DNA of 5,304 bases from Oscillospiraceae bacterium (GTDB lineage: Bacteria > Bacillota > Clostridia > Oscillospirales > Ruminococcaceae), in assembly GCA_014858325.1 (NCBI GenBank), contig RKCM01000109.1, positions 1-5,304 of the forward strand. Direction: 5' to 3'. Below, piece after piece: positions 1 to 4,634 of the stretch. Every line of letters starts with the position of its first letter. The first letter of the stretch is position 1. A program made the translations under genes and the position numbers. The notes beneath the pieces are model-generated. The model ran no database searches. It had not been told where the DNA came from and was given only the letters and a program-made list of their open reading frames with translations.

Positions 1-41
1 GCTCCCCCTTCGGGGGAGCTGGCGCGAAGCGCCTGAGAGGG
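1..41 (-). repeat. Double-hairpin intergenic repeat downstream of spoIVA, cut by window edge
   Basis: Two perfect hairpins lie side by side: GCTCCCCC/GGGGGAGC (1-8 and 12-19, loop TTC) and GGCGC/GCGCC (21-25 and 29-33, loop GAA), followed by TGAGAGGG (34-41). It starts 3 nt past the spoIVA stop. On the minus strand it begins CCCTCTCAG. This layout resembles intergenic repeats I recall from Faecalibacterium-type genomes. It may also terminate spoIVA, but any U-run would fall outside the window. Confidence 0.65.
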
Positions 42-44
42 TTT

Positions 45-1532
45 TCAAATCAGGATGCAGATGAGCCCTGTGCAGCCGTCGTTGATGACCTGCTCCAGCG
101 TCTCCTGCAGGCGGGTGCGGGCCTCCTGGGGGATGTGGAGCAGCTTATTCTGCAGGCCATCGTTCACCAGCTCGTGGAGGCTCTTGCCGAAGATGTTGGA
201 CTCCCACAGCTTGATGGGGTCGGCTTCAAAATCCGCCAGCAGGCTCTGGACCAGGTCTTCGCTCTGCTTTTCTGTTCCCACAATGGGGCTGATCTCGGTG
301 TGGATGGTGGCCTTCATCATCTGGATGGAGGGGGCGCTGGCTTCCAGCCGGACGCCGTACCGCCCGCCCTGCTGGACGATCTCCGGCTCTTCCAGCGTCA
401 GCTCGTCGATGCCGGGCATTACGATGCCGTAGCCCGTGGCCTCCACCTGCTCCAGCGCGGAGCGGATCTTGTCGTAGGCGCGCTTTGCCCGGGCCAGCGA
501 AAGGATGCAGGGCATCAGCCCTGCCTCGTCGCCGATGTCGAGGCCCGTCTGCTCGCTGAGCACCTGATAGAACACCTCCGGCCGCAGCAGCACCGTGATG
601 CGCACCACGCCGTCCGCAAGATCCCGCCCGCTGAGGGTGGTGCTCTGCACCGCCTCGCAGTCCAGCGCCTTGCCGGAAAGGGCCACGTCCTTCATCCGGG
701 AAATGCCCTCGGCGCAGGCCATGGCGGCCTGATACACCTCGGTCTGCAGCCAGTGGCCCCGGTCCAGCATGGTCACCCAGCGGGGCAGGGCAAAATCCAG
801 CTCCCGGACCGGGAACTCGTACAGCACACTCTGCAAAATGTCGTTGAGCCGGGCCGCATCGAGGTCGATGCAGCTCACAGGCAGGACGGTGCGGCCATAC
901 GCTTCTTCCAGCGTTTTGGCCAGTGCCTGCGTCTCGGGCGCGTCGGGGTGGGTGCTGTTGAGCAGCACCACAAAGGGCTTGCCCAGCGCTTCCAGCTCGG
1001 CCACCACCCGCTGCTCGGCGGGGAGATAGTTTTCGCGGGGGATCTCGCTGATGGAGCCATCCGTCGTTACCACCACGCCGATGGTGGAGTGGTCCCGGAT
1101 GACCTTCCGGGTGCCCGTCTCAGCGGCCAGGTCAAAGGGGATCTCCTCATCGTACCACGGGCTTTTCACCATGCGGGGCTTGTCGTTTTCCTCGTGGCCC
1201 ATGGCCCCCTCTACCATATAGCCCACACAGTCGATGAGCCGCACCCGGCACTCGCCCCCGCCTTCCAGCGCCAGGGGCACCGCGCTTTCCGGGATGAACT
1301 TGGGCTCCGTGGTCATGATGGTGCGCCCCGCCGCCGATTGGGGCAGCTCATCCCGGGCCCGGAGGCGGGCAGCTTCCGGCCCCAGGACCGGCAGCACCAG
1401 CTGCTCCATAAACCGCTTGATGAAGGTGCTTTTGCCGGTGCGTACCGGCCCCACCACTCCGATCAAAATATCGCCGCCCGTCCGCGCGCTCATCTCGCGG
1501 CAGACGTCGCTTTGCTCCAAACGCTGTTCCAA
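45..1532 (-). CDS. spoIVA: Stage IV sporulation protein A (SpoIVA), spore coat morphogenetic ATPase
   Basis: This 495-residue protein (492 in B. subtilis) hydrolyses ATP to polymerise into the basement layer of the spore coat on the outer forespore membrane, where SpoVM anchors it. Numbering from TTG at 1532, the TRAFAC-type NTPase domain has RTGGD (17-21), Walker A GPVRTGKST with Lys34, Thr74-Thr75 before EPKFIP, Walker B RLIDCVGY with Asp101, and LLNSTHP (about 190-196) near the usual specificity loop. Lys34, Thr74 and Asp101 sit four residues beyond B. subtilis Lys30, Thr70 and Asp97, which supports this start over a TTG at 1565. A long middle and C-terminal region follows and ends in the hydrophobic tail LICILI typical of the family. 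The frame is intact. It is its own transcription unit after the nan terminator, with a sigma-E-like promoter, so expression is expected in the mother cell. Confidence 0.97.
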   Translation of the reverse strand: MEQRLEQSDVCREMSARTGGDILIGVVGPVRTGKSTFIKRFMEQLVLPVLGPEAARLRARDELPQSAAGRTIMTTEPKFIPESAVPLALEGGGECRVRLIDCVGYMVEGAMGHEENDKPRMVKSPWYDEEIPFDLAAETGTRKVIRDHSTIGVVVTTDGSISEIPRENYLPAEQRVVAELEALGKPFVVLLNSTHPDAPETQALAKTLEEAYGRTVLPVSCIDLDAARLNDILQSVLYEFPVRELDFALPRWVTMLDRGHWLQTEVYQAAMACAEGISRMKDVALSGKALDCEAVQSTTLSGRDLADGVVRITVLLRPEVFYQVLSEQTGLDIGDEAGLMPCILSLARAKRAYDKIRSALEQVEATGYGIVMPGIDELTLEEPEIVQQGGRYGVRLEASAPSIQMMKATIHTEISPIVGTEKQSEDLVQSLLADFEADPIKLWESNIFGKSLHELVNDGLQNKLLHIPQEARTRLQETLEQVINDGCTGLICILI

Positions 1533-1564
1533 AACGCTCTCCCCTCTCCTCCCGTTTTGGAACA
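1525..1564. repeat. Perfect 12-bp inverted repeat spanning spoIVA -10 edge, RBS and start codon
   Basis: TGTTCCAAAACG (1525-1536) and CGTTTTGGAACA (1553-1564) are exact reverse complements separated by 16 bp. The spacer is the purine-rich Shine-Dalgarno region on the coding strand, and the TTG start codon (1532-1530) lies inside one arm. In DNA this is a candidate operator. In an RNA that starts upstream of 1564 it would be a hairpin with the ribosome binding site in the loop and the start codon in the stem. Confidence 0.8.
1537..1552 (-). promoter_or_regulatory. Ribosome binding site that fixes the spoIVA start
   Basis: The coding strand reads GGAGGAGAGGGGAGAG, and the GAGGGGAG portion ends about 6 nt before TTG at 1532. 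No other start in this frame has such a site: the more upstream TTG at 1565 overlaps the predicted -10 and would lie outside the transcript. Confidence 0.75.
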
Positions 1565-1592
1565 ATTTATGCGGAATCGCCTTTGACTATGC
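1564..1592 (-). promoter_or_regulatory. Sigma-E-like promoter for spoIVA
   Basis: Reading on the minus strand, GCATAGT (1592-1586) is followed after exactly 14 nt by CATAAATT (1571-1564). From general knowledge of the Bacillus sigma-E consensus (about KMATATT, 13-15 nt, CATACAMT), this matches 6 of 7 and 6 of 8 positions. spoIVA belongs to the sigma-E mother-cell regulon in Bacillus subtilis, so element and gene agree. The predicted transcript would start near 1557 and have a leader of about 25 nt before the TTG at 1532. Confidence 0.65.
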
Positions 1593-1605
1593 TTCTCCGG
1601 GAAGC
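1591..1605. repeat. Near-palindrome abutting the spoIVA -35 region
   Basis: GCTTCTCCGGGAAGC is a 15-bp near-perfect dyad with arms GCTTC/GAAGC, and its left edge overlaps the -35-like sequence at 1592-1586. The placement suits an operator or activator site, but a short GC-rich dyad can also arise by chance. Confidence 0.35.
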
Positions 1606-1644
1606 GAGCGGGAGTTTTTCCAAGCGAGTGTCCGACGGGTGGGA

Positions 1645-1667
1645 CCCTGCTGCCGCAGGCAGTAGGG
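1645..1667. repeat. Imperfect palindrome in the nan operon-spoIVA intergenic region
   Basis: CCCT-g-CTGCC (1645-1654) pairs with GGCAG-t-AGGG (1658-1667) around a GCA loop: nine pairs and one G/T position. No U-run follows on either strand, so it is not a terminator. It lies about 55-75 bp upstream of the spoIVA promoter-like sequence, where it could be a regulator site, a transcript hairpin, or chance in GC-rich DNA. Confidence 0.4.
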
Positions 1668-1731
1668 CGGGGTATGGAATCCCCGACTCAATCGCGGGAA
1701 AAAGCTCCCCGAGCGCATCTCTATGCAGCAC

Positions 1732-1764
1732 AAAAGGCCACTCCCTCACGGGAATGGCCCTTTT
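1732..1764 (-). terminator. Intrinsic terminator of the nan operon
   Basis: A 10-bp stem, GGCCACTCCC (1736-1745) with GGGAATGGCC (1750-1759) including one G-T pair, closes on the 4-nt loop TCAC. On the minus strand it is preceded by AAAAG and followed by TTTT (1735-1732). It begins 16 nt past the esterase stop. The plus strand also ends in TTTT (1761-1764), so it could work in both directions, though no plus-strand gene approaches it. It separates the nan operon from spoIVA. Confidence 0.85.
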
Positions 1765-1775
1765 ACTTGTTGAGG

Positions 1776-2414
1776 TTAGACCAGTGTCGGCACCACTTCC
1801 GCCAGCCGGTCGGCCAGCTGGGCGTGGCCCCTGCGCGTCAGGTGCATGAAGTCGATCTGGTTGAACTCGCACCCCTCGGCGTCCAGGAAGGCTGCGCCCT
1901 GCCGCTCGGCCACGATGCGCTCCTGCTCGGCTACGCCGCGGGATTTTTCCACACAGCCCTCGCCCATGACTGCATCGTGAAAGCCCTCTTTGATGCGGGG
2001 CGGGGCCACCACGAGGATGTTGGGCCCGTGGGTGCCCCAGCAATCCACGCTCTTGGCCTTCAGCAGCAGGCGCTCCATGCCTGCGCCGATGCAGGCTGCG
2101 TTGGCGTTGAAGCGCTCCTTTACGTCGTTGGTACCCAGCATGATGATGAGCAGGTCGATGACCTCATGGCTTTTGAGCAGCGGATAGGCCACGCTCAGCG
2201 CGTCCATGGATTCGTGGATGGGGTCCACAAATACGGTGGTCCGGCCCGAAAGCCCCTCCTCGGTGACCAGATACTCTTCGCCCAGCGCCTTTTGCAGGCG
2301 GCAGGTCCAGCGCTCGTCCTCGTTGAAGCGGATGCCGCCGTCGGCGCAGTCGGCAGGGTCGGCGCAATAGCCGTGGGTGTTGGAGTCCCCCAGGCAGAGA
2401 ATGTGTTTTTTCAT
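1776..2414 (-). CDS. SGNH/GDSL hydrolase, MsAcT-like; putative sugar O-acetylesterase of the nan operon
   Basis: This 212-residue single-domain serine esterase lacks a signal peptide, so it should be cytoplasmic. The four SGNH blocks are present: GDSNT with nucleophile Ser11, the oxyanion glycine in EEGLSGRTT (51-60), GTND with Asn96 (94-97), and DFMH with Asp188 and His191. The EEGLSGRTT and IIMLGTND stretches and an RWT near residue 36 closely recall the Mycobacterium smegmatis acyltransferase/arylesterase MsAcT group (recognised from memory). The start is firm: ATG at 2414 overlaps the nanK stop as ATGA, with AGGAGG (2427-2422) 7 nt upstream, the best ribosome binding site in the operon. 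As last gene before the terminator and coupled to nanK, it plausibly deacetylates imported O-acetylated sialic acid or ManNAc. The substrate is inferred only; the family is promiscuous. It is not recognisable as NanS or classical SIAE. Confidence 0.9.
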   Translation of the reverse strand: MKKHILCLGDSNTHGYCADPADCADGGIRFNEDERWTCRLQKALGEEYLVTEEGLSGRTTVFVDPIHESMDALSVAYPLLKSHEVIDLLIIMLGTNDVKERFNANAACIGAGMERLLLKAKSVDCWGTHGPNILVVAPPRIKEGFHDAVMGEGCVEKSRGVAEQERIVAERQGAAFLDAEGCEFNQIDFMHLTRRGHAQLADRLAEVVPTLV

Positions 2415-3340
2415 CGTTTTTCCTCCTGCTGTCGGAAATAATACACGGCACCCACCATGCCTGCGTCGTTGTGGAGCCGGGCGGCGCGCACCTCCAGCCC
2501 CTCAGCAAAGGCGGGCATGACGGAAGCTTTTACTTTTTTTGCCAGCGGCTCGATGAGCAGCTCCTGCTGGGTGCTCACACCGCCGCCGATGAGGATGAGC
2601 TGGGGGTTGAAGATGTGTACCATCCCCGCCAGCCCCTGTGCGATCTCGTCGATCCAGCGGTCCAGCAGGCTCAGCACCACAGGATCGCCCGCATGAGCCG
2701 CCGCAAAGATCGCACGGCCGTCCGTCAGCTTCGGGTTTTGTTTCCGGGCCTCCCGCACCAGGGCGGTGGTGGATGCGTAGCGCTCCCAGCAGCCCGTGGC
2801 ACCGCAGGTGCACAGCACACCGTCCAGCGCGTGGGAGCGGTAGTGGCCCAGCTCACCGCCGAGACCCCGGGCCCCCTCCAGCAGACGGCCCCCGGTGAGG
2901 ATGCCGCCGCCCACGCCGGTGCCCAGCGTTACACCGATGACGTCGGTGTATCCCCTGGCCCCGCCGACCCACACTTCGCCCAGACACATGCAGTTGGCGT
3001 CGTTGGCCACGGTGACGGGCCGGTGGAATTTTTCTTCCAGTTTTGCCCGGATGGGGCTGCCGATGTAGTGGGGCAGGCTGCCGCAGGTGCCGGCCACAAC
3101 GCCACTGCGGCTGTCGATCTGGCCCGTGGCCGAGACGCCGATGCCCTCCAGCTGGGTCGGCTCCATCTTCTGCGCCTGCAAAAAGCGCTCTGCTGCGGCC
3201 AGCACGGTGTCCAAAATGGGGGTCAGGTAGCCGTCGAAGCTGACGCTCTCCTCTGCCCGGGCGAGGACAGAGCCCCTCTCGTCCACAAGGCCCAGCTTGA
3301 CCGCCGTGCCGCCGATGTCAATGGCAAGATACTGTTTCAT
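2411..3340 (-). CDS. nanK: ROK-family N-acetylmannosamine kinase (NanK)
   Basis: This 309-residue cytoplasmic sugar kinase of the ROK family is predicted to phosphorylate ManNAc at O6 with ATP. It has the N-terminal phosphate loop DIGGT (8-12), the catalytic Asp114 in ANDAN, a GTGVGGG phosphate-binding turn (about 140-146), GGELGH with Glu163 and His166, and the ROK zinc site CTCGATGC (Cys177, Cys179, Cys184, plus His166). A IGGG motif (about 251-254) closes the C-terminal lobe. There is no N-terminal helix-turn-helix, so it is a kinase rather than a ROK repressor. ROK specificity (ManNAc, GlcNAc, glucose) cannot be read reliably from sequence; the ManNAc assignment rests on its place directly after nanE. 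The start ATG at 3340 has only a weak GAGG 10 nt upstream that spans the nanE stop, suggesting reliance on coupling. Its TGA overlaps the next gene's ATG. Confidence 0.93.
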   Translation of the reverse strand: MKQYLAIDIGGTAVKLGLVDERGSVLARAEESVSFDGYLTPILDTVLAAAERFLQAQKMEPTQLEGIGVSATGQIDSRSGVVAGTCGSLPHYIGSPIRAKLEEKFHRPVTVANDANCMCLGEVWVGGARGYTDVIGVTLGTGVGGGILTGGRLLEGARGLGGELGHYRSHALDGVLCTCGATGCWERYASTTALVREARKQNPKLTDGRAIFAAAHAGDPVVLSLLDRWIDEIAQGLAGMVHIFNPQLILIGGGVSTQQELLIEPLAKKVKASVMPAFAEGLEVRAARLHNDAGMVGAVYYFRQQEEKR

Positions 3341-3352
3341 GGTCTTCTGGCC

Positions 3353-4057
3353 TCACTTGTGGGCGCGGATGGCCTTGGTGTAGCGGGCCGTGATCTCCGC
3401 CGGGCGGGTGATGGCACCGCCCACCACCAGTGCAAAGGCACCGGCGTACAACGCCTGCACCGCCTGCTCCGGGGTGTGGATGTGTCCCTCGGCAATGACC
3501 TTGGCCGGGCACTTGCGGGCCAGCTCCGCGATGAATGCAAAGTCTACGTCGTTGATGCCCTCGGTCTCGGGGGTGTAACCCCGCATGGTGGTGCCCACAA
3601 AGTCCGCACCCGCCTCGGCGCAGGCCATGGCGTTCTCGATGTTGTCGCAGTCGGCCATCAGGAGCTGGTCGGGGTACTTTGCCTTGATGGCGCGGATGAA
3701 CTCCGGCGAGGTCTGGCCGTCCGGGCGGAGGGCTCCTGTGCCCTGCACGGCGAGGATATCCACCCCGCAGGCCACCAGCTCGTCCACTTCCTTCATGGTG
3801 ACGGTGATGTACATGGGGGTGCCGGGGTAATCCTTTTTGATGATGCCGATGACAGGCAGGTCCACCACCGCTTTGATCTGGGTGATGTCCCGCACGGTGT
3901 TGGCCCGGATGCCCACCGCGCCGCTCTGGGCGGCGGCCTTTGCCATCAGGGGCATCACGCCGCCCTCCTTCGTGTAGAGGGGCTCGTGCTCCAACGCCTG
4001 GCAGGAGACGATGAGCCCGCCTTTGATCTGCTCAAACAGTTTTTCCTTATCCATCAT
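3353..4057 (-). CDS. nanE: N-acylglucosamine-6-phosphate 2-epimerase (NanE)
   Basis: This 234-residue TIM-barrel enzyme converts ManNAc-6-phosphate to GlcNAc-6-phosphate, feeding sialic acid carbon into amino sugar catabolism. Motifs in order are SCQAL (18-22), GIRA with Arg51, GIIKKDYPG with Lys74, ADCD with Asp136, GTTMRGYT (155-162), AEGHIHTP with Glu190, and VVGGAITRP with Arg218. Lys74 and Glu190 align with the catalytic pair Lys66/Glu180 of Clostridium perfringens NanE (numbers recalled from memory), and Asp136, Arg51 and Arg218 fit the substrate phosphate and sugar contacts. No key residue is missing. The ATG at 4057 is preferred over the adjacent ATG at 4054 because GGAGG (4069-4065) sits 7 nt before it. 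The start overlaps the nanQ stop by ATGA, indicating translational coupling. nanK follows 12 nt after its TGA. Confidence 0.97.
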   Translation of the reverse strand: MMDKEKLFEQIKGGLIVSCQALEHEPLYTKEGGVMPLMAKAAAQSGAVGIRANTVRDITQIKAVVDLPVIGIIKKDYPGTPMYITVTMKEVDELVACGVDILAVQGTGALRPDGQTSPEFIRAIKAKYPDQLLMADCDNIENAMACAEAGADFVGTTMRGYTPETEGINDVDFAFIAELARKCPAKVIAEGHIHTPEQAVQALYAGAFALVVGGAITRPAEITARYTKAIRAHK

Positions 4058-4521
4058 GCTTTGTCCTCCATTCGGATCTTGATGACCGCTTTGCGTACCT
4101 TGCTGCAGCCGGGCCGGGCCACGCCAGGCTTGTGCAGCTCGCCGGGGAAGAAGAGGACGAAGCGCCCCTCTCCCAGGCTGCCCCGCACGGCGTCCGGGCT
4201 TTCCCGGAAGCCGATGTCGCCCGTAAAGCTGCCGATCTCCTCGCCGGGGGCCGTCTCGTAGCCCCAGCCCTCGCCGCCGATCAGGTCGATCTGCAGATCG
4301 GCGTAGAGGTGGTGGTACTCCGGGTGGGAGTCCGCGTCGTCGTGGAGCTCCGCGTCCATCACATTGATGAACACGTTCTCTCCGTCCACCTCAGTGCGGC
4401 CCAGCGGCAGCTCAGCCAGCAGGTGGGCGGTGGTGTAGGCAACGAGGTAATCAATGGCAGTATCGAGGTTTTTGTGGAAGCCCCGGTAGCGGCTCAGATG
4501 TTGCAGGGTATCGCAGATCAT
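4054..4521 (-). CDS. nanQ: YhcH/YjgK/YiaL (DUF386) family protein, likely NanQ N-acetylneuraminate anomerase
   Basis: This 155-residue cytoplasmic protein has the usual length of the YhcH/EbgC family, whose members form a small beta-sandwich with a metal-binding cavity. E. coli NanQ (YhcH) is reported to speed interconversion of sialic acid anomers so that the open or beta form can be used downstream. The core signature appears as EYHHLYADLQ (residues 68-77), matching the family ExHxxYxDxQ pattern, with Glu68, His70, Asp75 and Gln77 retained. The FFPGELHKPG segment (about 124-133) carries the conserved late histidine His130, and a VRKAVIKI strand follows. The ATG at 4521 is chosen because GGAG (4535-4532) lies 10 nt upstream and the protein then begins at the family's usual N-terminus (MICDTL). 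An ATG-less extension to 4596 would run into the hairpin. Its TGA overlaps the nanE ATG as ATGA. Function is inferred from family and operon position. Confidence 0.9.
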   Translation of the reverse strand: MICDTLQHLSRYRGFHKNLDTAIDYLVAYTTAHLLAELPLGRTEVDGENVFINVMDAELHDDADSHPEYHHLYADLQIDLIGGEGWGYETAPGEEIGSFTGDIGFRESPDAVRGSLGEGRFVLFFPGELHKPGVARPGCSKVRKAVIKIRMEDKA

Positions 4522-4572
4522 GATAAAATTTCTCCGTATCTTGTGTATTTTTGTTTTTGCAAAACCACAAAC

Positions 4573-4617
4573 AGCGCCTGCCCTCTCCCCTCCCAAAGGA
4601 GACGGAGAGGGGGCGCT
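4573..4617 (-). terminator. Hairpin with U-rich tail between nanA and nanQ; possible attenuator or processing site
   Basis: The arms AGCGCC (4573-4578) and GGCGCT (4612-4617) pair, then CCCTCTCC (4581-4588) pairs with GGAGAGGG (4604-4611), with an inner CTCC/GGAG stem at 4590-4593 and 4598-4601. Small bulges separate the stems. On the minus strand the hairpin is followed by GTTTGTGGTTTT, a broken U-run, so it could be a leaky terminator. It lies 18 nt past the nanA stop and about 50 nt before nanQ. A leaky terminator or 3'-end stabiliser here would keep nanA mRNA more abundant than the downstream genes. The GC-rich CCCTCTC edges also resemble the repeat at the left end of the window, so it may be a dispersed element instead. 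Confidence 0.6.
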
Positions 4618-4634
4618 ATCGGTGTGTTGCGAAA

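Noticed and set aside
1530..1565. Upstream TTG at 1565 as the spoIVA start, adding 11 residues
   Set aside because: It lies inside the predicted -10, would place the ribosome binding site within the coding region, and extends beyond the usual SpoIVA N-terminus.
135..1586. 483-codon open frame on the plus strand opposite spoIVA
   Set aside because: It is antisense to an intact spoIVA with all catalytic motifs, has a biased repetitive composition and no recognisable family.
1567..2043. 158-codon minus-strand frame overlapping the esterase gene
   Set aside because: It is out of frame with the SGNH gene, Arg/Gly/Pro-rich, and runs through the operon terminator.
2471..4261. 596-codon open frame on the plus strand opposite nanK, nanE and part of nanQ
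   Set aside because: It runs antisense across three well-supported genes, its translation is a Gly/Ala/Val/His/Asp-rich string with no domain, and such open antisense frames are expected opposite GC-rich coding DNA.
4522..4572. Internal sigma-A promoter ahead of nanQ
   Set aside because: The stretch is AT-rich, but I could not find a -35/-10 pair with acceptable match and spacing (TTGCAA with a 17-nt spacer leads to ATACGG).
4522..4596. 25-residue N-terminal extension of the NanQ-like protein to 4596
   Set aside because: The extension begins in the hairpin, has no ribosome binding site and is absent from the family; ATG at 4521 has GGAG upstream.
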